Origin: Porphyra umbilicalis
Taxonomy: Eukaryota > Rhodophyta > Bangiophyceae > Bangiales > Bangiaceae
Assembly: GCA_002049455.2 (NCBI GenBank)
Contig: KV918983.1
Coordinates: 1-64,000, forward strand
Length of the DNA stretch: 64,000 nt
Reading direction: 5' to 3'
The notes under the pieces: model-generated
Seen by the model: only the letters and a program-made list of their open reading frames with translations
The model's database searches: none
Told to the model about the DNA's origin: nothing
Translations under genes and position numbers: made by a program
Part shown: positions 55,154 through 64,000 of the stretch, one piece after another
How the letters are laid out: the number at the start of each line of letters is the position of its first letter
How positions within the stretch are numbered: position 1 is the first letter of the stretch

Positions 55154-56694
55154 GCGCACCTAGACGCCCGTCATGATGACGAGCGTGTAGGTGCGGTAGA
55201 TGGCAGCCAACTTGGTTGGCGGGGGAGAGATACAGAGGTCCGGGGGTTGGCGGGCTAGCGGCAAATGCATGAAGAAATCGGATGCAACAAGTGTGAATAC
55301 CGAAGGGGAATTCACGGTTTGCGGTTGCTTCAGCCGCGACTCAGCAACCGGCTCAGACACGATGGAGAGAACTTATGCATTTGTTTTCCTACTTGGGGAT
55401 ATTGATCTTTTGCAATGACGAAACTGAAAGCGCGCACGCGAAAATACCCTGGCCTGGAGTTGTGCTGTGATCGAAGGCCATCTATTTGTGTAAGTTCCGA
55501 AGCATTATTTAGACTTGAAACGTGCCGCGTCGCGCTTCACTTGGCACGTGGCTATATATTTCATGCACTGCATTGGTTTTTATTTTCATGTCCCTGCGGG
55601 CGTCTACGTGCAGGCGCGCGCGCCCGAGCCGTCCACCCGGGAGCGCGCCGGACCCCCACCCAGGCGACGCCGTGCTTGCGACAGTCCCAAGTCACGCACG
55701 GCTCGCCGACCGCCTCACCCCCCCCAGCCCTCCGGCCTCACACCTGCGTCCGCCTTCGCCGCCGCTACCGCGCATCCCATCCGCTCCCCGGGGCACATGC
55801 CACGCCGCTTTTGCCACCTCGTCCATGGTGGCTAGGTTTGTTGCCAGCAGCAAGTCTATCGCAGCAGGGGGCGCGGACGCAGGGGCCGCCGCCGCCGCCG
55901 TAGGGGCTGCCACCGGCAAGCCAGCGGCGTTGTCACCCCCCCCCCCCTCCAGCCCCACGGCCCCTTAACCCCTCCACAACCCCCCGAACGTACCCCCCTG
56001 TTCGTTGTCCTCTCCCCACGACGTACCGCGCGGTCAGCTGCGCGACATCCTGCACGGCCAGCTTCGCCACCGCGACACCACCACCCCCTCGTACGGGCCA
56101 CACGCACGGCGCCGCCCTCTTCTCGTCACAGGCCCGCGCACAGCACCACGCGGGCAGCTGCGTCACGCCACTCGCGACTGCCCGCTTCAGTCACTGCGCG
56201 CCACGGTCACACCACATTCCACGGGTCTCGGCTGTCCCCGATCTTGGCCCTCTCCTGCGCTTTCAAAGTTTGGAAGAACAAAAACACCGTCTGGAGCATC
56301 TCAGAGCAGGTTCCACCAATTATGCCCTCAATTCCTCACCCGACGCGGTCATATGCAGCACGCATCCTCGTTTCCAGCTCGTCTGAAGCACGGACCCCCC
56401 GTTTCAAGTCATCTGAACGAGAAAAACAACCTTCCTTCACATGGTTGGACCTCACGAATGCTTAACGTACGGCGATGCTGCCAAAACACATGCAGAGGTA
56501 CGTTGCAGAGTGACGCTTCTAACCATGTCGAACTCACCGTACGGCGACGTCCGCTTGAGCCGTGCGAGGTCTTTCCGCGGCCACCCCGCTCTTTTGCAAG
56601 TACTCCCGCAACATGCACTAGCTCGTAAAAACATTATAACGGGGGCCCCTATGCACATGTTGGATAGTACCCTGTCCTAAAGACCAGGGGGCTA
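55154..56694. other. Intergenic region, lower GC, no gene recognised
   Basis: About 1.5 kb from the DUF21 gene to the mariner-type element. It includes an A/T-rich patch (55240-55560) with the word CAAATGCAT repeated in inverted orientation at about 55262 and 55375, and GC-rich stretches at 55600-56200. Translations show no family. Confidence 0.45.
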
Positions 56695-56723
56695 AAGGTC
56701 GATTCCACGCATTACGGCGCATG
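56693..56723 (+). repeat. Left TIR and TA target site of the mariner-type element
   Basis: TA followed by AAGGTCGATTCCACGCATTA and nine more bases that pair with 63560-63588 at 27 of 29 positions. Confidence 0.85.
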
Positions 56724-57318
56724 GGCGCGACCCATATTGCGGCCCCCAGAACTCCGCAATGGCTCAAGCGTTTTTTCTCGTCATGGATACCTCCTGGAGC
56801 CTAGTTCATCAGCTTATGTATGACACACTTTCAGGCGGCTACGACAATCGACTGGTGAGATAGAGGGTTTTTCGTGCATCTCACCTTTGTAATAAACGGC
56901 ATTTTCTGCAATGAGGTGCCCGCTGGTGACGCTGCAGGCTGTAACTCGACGTGGCCTGGCGACAAAAAGCGTGCCATAGGTACTGCGGGGATATGTGGAC
57001 GGTAGTCGTGGCCTTTTGAGCGCATGGGCCGTGGTGGTGGGGGGCTGGTGATGCTCGTAGCCAGCCGAGAAAGAGCGTATTTCCATGCGATGCCAGATCG
57101 GATTAATCGGGATAGGGGGGGCTACAAGTCCGGCAGTGATTCTTTGCTCGTGTGTCGGGAGTGGCGCCCTTTTTTTGATTCGAGGGCGGATTCCAGTCCC
57201 ACTCAGTCGAACGTGGCGCCTTTTTGTTCCGAGCAGCCCGACTGACGTACGGCGCTTCTCGCCTGGCTTGGCGGGCGCACGCTGCCGCGGCTCACGCGCC
57301 GGGTCACTGCCCACGGAC

Positions 57319-57618
57319 ATGGCTCCCCGCGTGCGCCGCTCTGCTCGTGGTACGGTGACGGCCGCCCATGGCGTGACGGCGGCCGCAGCCGCCCGAGTCG
57401 GCGCGGTTGCAGTTCGCGGTATGACTGCTACCGCGCGCGCGCGCGTCGTGCAAAAGCTCACAGATGAGGCGGTGATTCTCATTCGCAATGTGCGGAGGCA
57501 CTTTGAGCGCGAGATGGCGGACACGCGGCGGATTCTATGGAAGAAGCCTGCGGAGCGCACGGCGGTCGCAACTGGTGTGAGTCGGCGCACGGTTTCCCGT
57601 GAGTACGATGTCAGATGA
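57319..57618 (+). CDS. Tc1/mariner-type transposase N-terminal exon (HTH), partial
   Basis: The translation from the ATG at 57319 is basic at first, then VVQKLTDEAVILIRNVRRHF and ERTAVATGVSRRTVSR. This is the pattern of the N-terminal helix-turn-helix seen in many eukaryotic Tc1/mariner (IS630-related) transposases, where a long helix precedes ATGVSxxTV. Right after TVSR the DNA reads GTGAGTAC (57599), a good splice donor, so the open frame to 57618 probably overruns an exon end. No following exon with a DDE/D domain was found before the nested element, so the gene is probably broken or its next exon has decayed. An upstream in-frame ATG at 57085 exists but the sequence before 57319 looks non-coding. 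HTH recognition is by motif only. Confidence 0.6.
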   Translation: MAPRVRRSARGTVTAAHGVTAAAAARVGAVAVRGMTATARARVVQKLTDEAVILIRNVRRHFEREMADTRRILWKKPAERTAVATGVSRRTVSREYDVR

Positions 57619-59605
57619 CGAGTGAACTTGAATCTTGTTTGCATTGTTCTCTATCACAATTGGTATGCTACAATAGCTTTTATGTGAAGCGCAGTTGTAG
57701 AAGCGTCCATTTCATACAACCAACCAAATCCATGCTTCGCCCAGGGCTCTCAATTTGGCACGAAGGTTTTGTTCGTGCGACGCGTGCGGCGGATTGCGCC
57801 TGCCCAAGCCCGGAGGAGGCAGTTGACACGCGATTGCAGGGCTCTGAGTGGACGCGTCCCGCCCTCCACAAGGGCTCGTAGAACGTCAGATTGTCCTGTC
57901 CGTTGGCGGTTCTGGGGACATCTGCCTGGTGGGGTCCCAGGCGAGTGACAAATGGGCTGGATACATCAGTGGGGGGTGCGGGGCACGCCTAGTTAAGCCC
58001 GGACATGCGGCTTTGAATTATTTGACAGTTTCAGGAGCCAAGTCTCTGACTTCACTACAGCCACCCACCCTACACAGCCCTCAGAAGCCCCTGCTCGTCG
58101 TCCTACTGCGAAACGCATGCGACCACCTCTTCCGCCGCAAGCACCGGTAGACACGTACTGCTCCGATCCTCCCCCCTCTTCCCGTGCGTTTGACACCCTG
58201 GATGATGCCTCCTGCTTCCTTTACAGGACCAGGTGGCTCCTTAGTACCCGTGCATTGACGCTTGTCGTGCTCCCCTATTGGTACGTGCCTGTCTGTCCTC
58301 ACCCCCCCCCCCCCCCCCCACCCCGTTGAAGCAGAGTAAAGCAGTCTCTTTTTGATGTTGAGGTTTGTCGCATCGGAGCCAGCATCGCATGGCGATTCGA
58401 TTGAGCATGGGACCATATGCGGGCCTTTTGCAGAGGCCGCTGTACTGGTATTTTTGTTCACTTCATCAACGCTCTTCCCGCTGTTGCGGCAGGTCCCCCC
58501 CCTTGGTGTTGTAGTCATTCTCCCCCCCTCTGGTGCCGTGGTCCTTCTTTGCCCTCTGATGCCGGCCTTATCGGTAATCGCATGTTTCCTATGGCTTTCT
58601 CCGTCTAATCAACTATCTGGTGTCTTGGCGAGTTGCAGAGGCGTTGAGGCGTGGGCGATGAGTGCCAGAAGGTTTCGGCGAAATCAAGGCAGATGTATGC
58701 GGTATGATGAGGGGAGTGGCCACACAATCATTCTGAGGCGGGGGGTCATACCAGAGTGAGGGAGGGTAGGACAGGAACGTTTTTGCCCGTATGTGTAAGA
58801 GTGGGGATCGAGCAGAAAAACGGAAAAACAGTCCTGGCTCCGCGCGTCGACCTACTCCGTGACAGCGCTATCACCTGGTTCTCGTTTATAGGCGAGTTCC
58901 GTTCATCAACCTGGAGAAACTGCTGGGGTCTTGTGTGTCAGTTGACTTGGTGTCGTTGCATGACCGAACAGAGTGTGCGGACAGCTTTGAGAGGGCCGAC
59001 TAGTTGTAGAACATTCCGTGCCTTGCTTCAAGTTCCATACAAAAATGAGGCTTTCAACGTGTCAACAGTGTCCTCTGAGTGGGCTCTCATGCGATGTGTA
59101 GATTGGAAGCTGACTGTTTCAAACAAAGAAAAGCTCCAAAGGCTCTTTTCATGAAGTAACTGGCTGGACTTGTGTCGTTGACCAATGCACTGTCGTTCCA
59201 TCGTTTGACAGAGGCACATTATCCAATGGATGATCCATGTGGTAATGGAGATCATGAAAATTCCACCAAGACCCACATGTCCGCTCTTAACTGGGAGTGG
59301 GGGTGGTGGGGGGGGGGAGGGGACCGGCACGCCGCTGCTCGCGCAGCCTGGCCACCGTCAACCCCCCCCCCCCCCCCCCCAGCGTCACCACAGCATTGCA
59401 TCAGAGGCAGGCGCCGGATGCGGATTCGTGGGTCAGGTGGCGCCAGTAGGCTGTTTCACGGTTGCAAGCGATTCTAGAAGGCGGAGGCGATTCTACGGGG
59501 TCATCGCGATGTCCAGCATAATTCTCAGCGAAATACCAAACTTCGGAAGAAAGTCCAATCGACAACGCGAGACGCTTAGAATCGCGTGTGCCCGGACCCC
59601 CTGGC
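57619..59605. other. Non-coding part of the mariner-type element
   Basis: About 2 kb with no domain in any frame; C-runs at about 58301-58320 and 59361-59380. Between 59467 and 59580 the word GCGATTCT recurs in both orientations, echoing the PIF/Harbinger end motif just downstream, and may be an older remnant of that family. Confidence 0.45.
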
Positions 59606-60128
59606 ACTCACACTTCAACAGGAAAGAGGCGATTCTGCGTCCTCGTCCCTGTCCGGGCGGGCCCCGTCCACACACATCTACGTGCCCCCCGCGTTCTTTC
59701 TGCCAACAGCGACGGGTCTTTTTCTTACGCTCTGCAGCGCTGCTGCGGTGCTAGGACGGTAAGCCCCGCGGGCTACGTAACCTAAGGGTGCCCCGTTCTT
59801 TTTTCCCCCCCGCCATGCCGATCCGCCATCAAGTTTGCCACTCGGTACCTGACGCGCGTGCGCGTTGCTGTCTCCCCGGCCTCTCTGTTTTTGTCTGGGT
59901 GGTCTGTGGTTCTGTGTTGTTGTCCCTCCGCTCCGCGCTTCAAGGTTCCTCTGCAGGCGCACGCCTGCCCGCCACCCTTGGGCGTTACCCCCCCCCCCCC
60001 CACGCGGCACGCTTCACCCCCAACCCTCGGACCGTCCTACATCAACGTACATCAACGAGAATCACGGGGTGCACCCCACCGTTAAGCGGCAATCAGCGTC
60101 GAACTTTGGCTTTTTTTTGAACGTGGCC

Positions 60129-61403
60129 ATGGCTCGTCGTACCCGCAAGGCGGTCCTTTCTACATTGCGTAAACGCCTCCTTATTTTTTCCGTCCTGCTC
60201 GCTGCGATGGAGGTCGGGGCCATCGACAAGGGGGACCTGATTCCAGGGGGAGGGCGGCTCAGCAAATTATGCCTCCACCTGTGCTGCGGGCTGTCGTGGC
60301 AAGCTCTGCACCAGATGCACACGCAGCGGTACCTACAGCGCGAGCGAGGCGGGGTGCCAAAGACAGACGCGTGGTTCAAGTGGGTGTTCTACAGCGCGTC
60401 TGAGAAGCAGTTCCGCACCGCCTTCCGTGTCAACCGGTCGACGTTTCAAGCGCTCAAAAGTGTCCTTCTGGTGCGCGCGCGCGCCGCTTTCTGTCGCCGC
60501 CGGGGGGGGAGCCAGCTCAGCTTGGACCTGCAGCTCGCCGTCACCCTTTTCCGTGTGGGCCACTACGGGAACGCGTGCTCAGTGGATGCCGTGGCAGACC
60601 TGTTCGGGGTTTCAGTCGGGGGCGTCATCAAGAGCACGCGGCGAGTGGTCAAGGCGCTTGCTGGTGTCGCCCCGCAGCACATCCGCTGGCCAAACACGCA
60701 GCGACGTGCCGGTCTGTCAATGTATGCGGCAGAAAAGTTCGGCTTTGACGGCTGCATTGGTGCTACGGACGGAACAACTTTCCCGCTTGCCTACCAGCCA
60801 GCGCTGCATCCCTGGGCGTACTACGACAGAAAGCAGCGGTACAGCTTGAATGGGCTCATCACCTGTGACTGGGATTGCCGTATCACCAACGTCGTGCTCG
60901 GTTGTACGGGGGCAGCGCCCGACACCTACGTGCAGTCGACCGCGGCGTGGCATCGCCGCCCAAATGTCTACTTCACGAATGGGCAATACCTATTGGGCGA
61001 CAAGGGGATGCTATATTTGCGGCATGTGATTGGGCCTTTCAAGGAACCGGAATGTACTTGTGCGGAGCATCGGAACTACAATTACCAACTGGCGCGGCTG
61101 CGGGTCAAGTCCGAGCACGCGATCGGCATCCTCAAAGGGCGATGGGGGAGCTTGAAAGAGCTCCGCCTCACGCTGGCCACAGACCGCCAATTCTCTTTTG
61201 CTATGACGTGGATCACGGCGTGTATCGTGCTACACAACATATGCGTTGATGAGGGCGACGACTTCCCCATCCCGCCTGTGCCGGAGCCCTCCCCGGCGTC
61301 CGCTGTCGAGCCCTTTGTGGAAGCGCGGCTGCGACGGCAGCAGATCTCGGCGAAGGTGTGTGCTTTTATGCGAGAGAAGAAGGTGTACAGAGAGAACGTG
61401 TGA
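60129..61403 (+). CDS. PIF/Harbinger DDE transposase
   Basis: PIF/Harbinger transposases have an RNase H-like DDE nuclease. The ATG at 60129 (GGCCATGG) gives 424 residues, a normal length. The N-terminal half is helical and includes FRTAFRVNRSTFQAL and a helix-turn-helix-like VADLFGVSVGGVIKSTRRVV. Catalytic candidates are D in GCIGATDGTTFPL, D in YLLGDKGMLY and E in RVKSEHAIGILKGRWG. The family-typical end ACIVLHNICVDEGDDF follows. No stop or frame change is present, so it may encode active enzyme. It is convergent with the partner gene, 42 bases apart. Confidence 0.92.
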   Translation: MARRTRKAVLSTLRKRLLIFSVLLAAMEVGAIDKGDLIPGGGRLSKLCLHLCCGLSWQALHQMHTQRYLQRERGGVPKTDAWFKWVFYSASEKQFRTAFRVNRSTFQALKSVLLVRARAAFCRRRGGSQLSLDLQLAVTLFRVGHYGNACSVDAVADLFGVSVGGVIKSTRRVVKALAGVAPQHIRWPNTQRRAGLSMYAAEKFGFDGCIGATDGTTFPLAYQPALHPWAYYDRKQRYSLNGLITCDWDCRITNVVLGCTGAAPDTYVQSTAAWHRRPNVYFTNGQYLLGDKGMLYLRHVIGPFKEPECTCAEHRNYNYQLARLRVKSEHAIGILKGRWGSLKELRLTLATDRQFSFAMTWITACIVLHNICVDEGDDFPIPPVPEPSPASAVEPFVEARLRRQQISAKVCAFMREKKVYRENV

Positions 61404-61445
61404 CAAGAGAGGAAGAGAGAGAATGCTAGACATCAAACGAGCAGA

Positions 61446-62732
61446 TCAGGACGAGCCCCCCCCCATTGCAGCCTTGAGCATATCACGGATTGTCTCATTG
61501 TCAGGGTGCTTCTCAATGGCGGCCGTGAGCATGGCCACCCGCTTGGTGCGCTCAGCCTCCAACGCCACCAGACGCTTGGTTTTCTGCTTCTCATCGAAGC
61601 GGCGGGCGCCATCGGACAGCGACGCGGCCAAGGAGCGCATAAAGTCCCCGCCGCCCGGCAGCACCGCCTCGACTGCCGCATCCGCCACGGCCGCGCGACG
61701 CGCCCGCCCACTCGCTCCGCCGCGGTTAAGACCAGTGGCGGACACGGGGGAGGCATGAGCAGTAGCCCCCCCGCCTGATGGGCGAGTGCCGCCGTCGGGC
61801 GCAATCTCACCTCTGCCGCCGGAGGAGCCGCTGGCGCCATCGTCGAGATTGTCAGCATCGCCACCGTCCGCGTCGTTGCCACGTCCGTCGTTGTCCACTA
61901 AATCCCCGTCCGCATCGTCAGCACCGTGGGCATCGCCGAGAAAGAGCTCGTTCGCCGCCCCACAGTCGCCACCGCCCCCCACCCCCCCGCCCCCCGCCCT
62001 ATCACCCCCACCACCCTCCCCTCCCGTACGGGCCTCATGTGACTCGCCGCCATCTTCCCCCGCCCCACCCTGCCGCCCACTGCCGCCTGTCGTGCCTGGG
62101 AGCCCGTCGTCAGGGGGTGAACCACCAAAAGGGGGGGTGACACGTTGCACCCCACCCACCAATGGCTGCGTGTCAATCACAATGCTCAAAATACTTTTGG
62201 TGTCCGCATACTCCATGCGCCAGGCCTTGCCCTGCTCGCGGACGCGCTCATTGACGCGGCCTTCAATGTAGCCCGCCGCCTTGCCCGTGTTGTGCGCCTT
62301 GATAGTGTTGGTCGCGTTGTACAGCGTCACGGCTTTGGAGATGAGGCGGGACACCGCGGCCTTGTCGATGGGCTTGCCCTCGATACGCAGACGCTTCACC
62401 CACGAATCGGTAGCCACCAGGTGCGCGGAGATGGACGCCACTTGGAGGCGCTTCGACACGCCGCGACTCTGGTGACGCCGGGCACGCGCATGCACCGTGT
62501 CGTGCCACAGCTTAACAATACCGAGTCGGACGAAGGGAAAGAAGGTCGTGGAGGAGCTTTTAGCATTGATAGTGCCCCCCGTCGCGTCTCTGCCTGACGC
62601 CCCACCCGCACCAGGCACCCCGGCCACGCCGGAGGGAGCATCGCTGGCCCCCGAGACACCGCCCGCGTCTTGAGCAGCGCGAGTGACAGCGTCGGCCGAA
62701 GGGGTCGGGGCAGCCGGCGCGTCGGCCGCCAT
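61446..62732 (-). CDS. Second gene of the PIF/Harbinger element (putative DNA-binding partner)
   Basis: PIF/Harbinger elements usually carry a second, Myb/SANT-like gene whose product helps the transposase bind DNA and enter the nucleus. The position and orientation here fit, but I see no clear Myb tryptophan pattern. From the ATG at 62732 the protein has about 428 residues: a Pro/Gly/Ala leader, a basic globular region (VKLWHDTVHARARRHQSRG to YIEGRVNERVREQGKAWRM) with helices and one HDTVH motif, a long Gly/Asp-rich acidic linker, and a C-terminal helix with coiled-coil spacing (KQKTKRLVALEAERTKRVAM) ending in DMLKAAMGGGSS. The C-terminal helix resembles a dimerisation segment. Function is inferred from context. 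Confidence 0.7.
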   Translation of the reverse strand: MAADAPAAPTPSADAVTRAAQDAGGVSGASDAPSGVAGVPGAGGASGRDATGGTINAKSSSTTFFPFVRLGIVKLWHDTVHARARRHQSRGVSKRLQVASISAHLVATDSWVKRLRIEGKPIDKAAVSRLISKAVTLYNATNTIKAHNTGKAAGYIEGRVNERVREQGKAWRMEYADTKSILSIVIDTQPLVGGVQRVTPPFGGSPPDDGLPGTTGGSGRQGGAGEDGGESHEARTGGEGGGGDRAGGGGVGGGGDCGAANELFLGDAHGADDADGDLVDNDGRGNDADGGDADNLDDGASGSSGGRGEIAPDGGTRPSGGGATAHASPVSATGLNRGGASGRARRAAVADAAVEAVLPGGGDFMRSLAASLSDGARRFDEKQKTKRLVALEAERTKRVAMLTAAIEKHPDNETIRDMLKAAMGGGSS

Positions 62733-63559
62733 GACGAACGACAATAGGGTAGTTGGGAAAAAATGGAGGGAGGGGGGCGTGCGTGCAAACTGCCGCAGCC
62801 GGCCAGCTACGGCCCGTGGGGAACAGGTGAGAGGGGACGCGGCGGAGGGTGAGCGAGAGGTGCGCCGTCGAACGCGCAGGACCTACAACGACACAGCCCA
62901 ACTGTGCGCTCACATGCACGCGTGCGCGTATCCGTCCAAGTGGTGTGCCGGCGCGTGCTGGTGTGCGACGCACGCGCCGCGGACACTGGAAAACCGCAGT
63001 CGCGCACGCTGCTGCCTGCCTGCACAGCTGTGCATCTACGTTGCCGCTTTTTTGTTGTCACTCGACTGGAGTTCCAGAAGAGTCCATGTGAAACTTGAGT
63101 TCCGAGTGTAGATAATTTGTCCCGGGCAACGCGTCCAACGCAGAATCGCCTGCGTTTCCAACGTGTGAGTCAACCTAGTTGCAACGAAATACAAGAGGAG
63201 GAGGGAGGCACGCCGGGCGTCAATCTGTGGCCGGCAGCCACGAAGAGAACGGACTCGTTTCCATCGCGAGGTAGACGAGTTCCAGGCACAAGATCGGGAC
63301 AGCGACTCAAGTAGCACCGCTAATCCAAGTACAATAATTCGGTGTCAGTATCCCAAATTGGTCAGGATCCGTTCCGGATTGGCAGAGACGGAGAAAACGG
63401 GGAGATTCTCGAGGCACAGAGAAACACCGAGGCGTATCTCAGGTCTACAGGACCCTTTGAGCGCGTCTTTTTTTTCTCTGACTACTCATGCCACAGAGAC
63501 CAGTTCTGTAGTTTCTCATGGCCAAACGATGCCTGGAACAGCAGGGAAAAATCTTTCTT

Positions 63560-63590
63560 CATGTGCCTTAATGCGTGGAATCGACCTTTA
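63560..63590 (-). repeat. Right TIR and TA target site of the mariner-type element
   Basis: Reverse complement of the left TIR at 27 of 29 positions, followed by TA. Confidence 0.85.
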
Positions 63591-64000
63591 GTGCTTCGGA
63601 GCGACAGGGAGTTCTGTGAGCGTATTCGCGCCATCAGGGCTGTTTGCTGTTCCATACACCAGCGCGTCTTTCTTGCCACTGCGCGCGCGCCCTTTTTACC
63701 AAGAGCGAGCGCGCCCCATGAGGAGCATCTCCACGTCGAGCGATACAGTGCGCCCCTTCTTTAGGGCGCACGGGCAGCCATCCCAGTGACTGTTTTCTCT
63801 GTTATCGTCGAAACAATCGCACCATCCCCGCTGTGTCATCTCACCCGCTTTTTCCGCGCTCCATTCCTCCCTCTGCACCCGACAGTCCCCTACTTTCTCT
63901 TTATTATCCCCTCCCCCGCTCCACACCGCCCGCCACACAGGTATCTGGCTTCCAAGATGGTGGCTCGCCGGGGTTCCTCCACTCCCGCCACCAGCTAGCC
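63591..64000. other. Right edge of the window, no gene recognised
   Basis: About 400 bases of host-type DNA after the mariner-type element. A pyrimidine-rich tract (63870-63942) ends in CACACAG, followed by an ATG at about 63958 whose frame closes after 13 residues. It could be a 5' UTR intron acceptor of a gene running off the window, but this cannot be supported. Confidence 0.35.

Larger units (their letters stand above)
59606..63170. mobile_element. PIF/Harbinger transposon with two convergent genes
   Basis: The ends are inverted repeats: 59606-59640 begins ACTCACAC and includes AGGCGATTCTGCGT, and the reverse complement of 63138-63170 has the same two blocks at nearly the same spacing. 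Inside are a DDE transposase (60129-61403, +) and a second gene on the other strand (61446-62732, -) with stops 42 bases apart, the two-gene layout known for PIF/Harbinger. Both frames are intact. The 3-bp target duplication usual for this superfamily is not evident (GGC on the left, CAA on the right). It sits inside the mariner-type element, so it inserted later. Confidence 0.82.
56695..63588. mobile_element. Tc1/mariner-type transposon carrying a nested PIF/Harbinger element
   Basis: The ends 56695-56723 and 63560-63588 are 29-base inverted repeats (27 matches) starting AAGGTCGATTCCACGC. Both are flanked outside by TA (56693-56694 and 63589-63590), the Tc1/mariner target duplication. Near the left end an exon encodes a helix-turn-helix typical of Tc1/mariner transposases (57319-57618). 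The catalytic DDE/D part is not recognisable. The element is 6.9 kb as it stands; without the PIF/Harbinger insertion (59606-63170) it would be about 3.3 kb. Confidence 0.75.

Noticed and set aside
56690-56720. tRNA or SINE promoter box, because GGTCGATTCC resembles a B box
   Set aside because: It lacks one base of the B-box consensus, no A box or cloverleaf can be drawn, and the sequence is fully explained as a TIR.
1-64000. CRISPR arrays, bacterial operons, rRNA or tRNA genes
   Set aside because: No regularly spaced short repeats, no ribosome-binding sites linked to gene starts, and no RNA gene signature were seen; introns and gene content are eukaryotic.

Overview
The window is nuclear DNA from a very GC-rich eukaryote. 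Spliceosomal introns, a plastid-type CSP41 protein with a probable transit peptide, and conserved eukaryotic genes (TIM17, CTR9, MOV10/SDE3-type helicase, exportin-4, ABCA transporter) show this. Few short introns, extreme G/C runs and a plastid gene fit a bangiophyte red alga such as Porphyra/Pyropia best; that assignment is inference, and a GC-rich green alga is the main alternative.

Layout. 1-6.0 kb: one minus-strand disordered protein and much sequence without a recognisable gene. 6.0-17.6 kb: a host gene block with TIM17 (+), CTR9 (-, convergent with TIM17) and a MOV10-like RNA helicase (+, divergent from CTR9). 18.9-36.8 kb: a transposon block. A decayed element (18900-22238) with 28-bp terminal inverted repeats still carries the tail of a Ulp1 protease gene. 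Next to it lies a large gene-bearing DNA transposon with a KDZ transposase fused to a Ulp1/SENP protease, a Pif1-type helicase, and an opposite-strand accessory gene interrupted by one in-frame stop. 37.0-55.2 kb: a second host block with CSP41, a longin-like small protein, exportin-4, an ABCA half-transporter, an MFS-like membrane protein and a DUF21/CNNM-like membrane protein. A 233-bp TA-flanked MITE lies between exportin-4 and ABCA. 55.2-64 kb: lower-GC, gene-poor DNA holding a Tc1/mariner-type element (56695-63588, TA target sites) into which a PIF/Harbinger element (59606-63170) with two convergent genes has inserted.

Two features run through the window. First, nearly every intron I could place starts with GTACGT, in host and transposon genes alike. 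Second, most host genes are broken by single-base length differences in G or C runs, which look more like consensus errors than real decay. Host gene coordinates below are therefore spans over which the reading frame changes. The most novel item is the KDZ-Ulp1/Pif1/accessory transposon.
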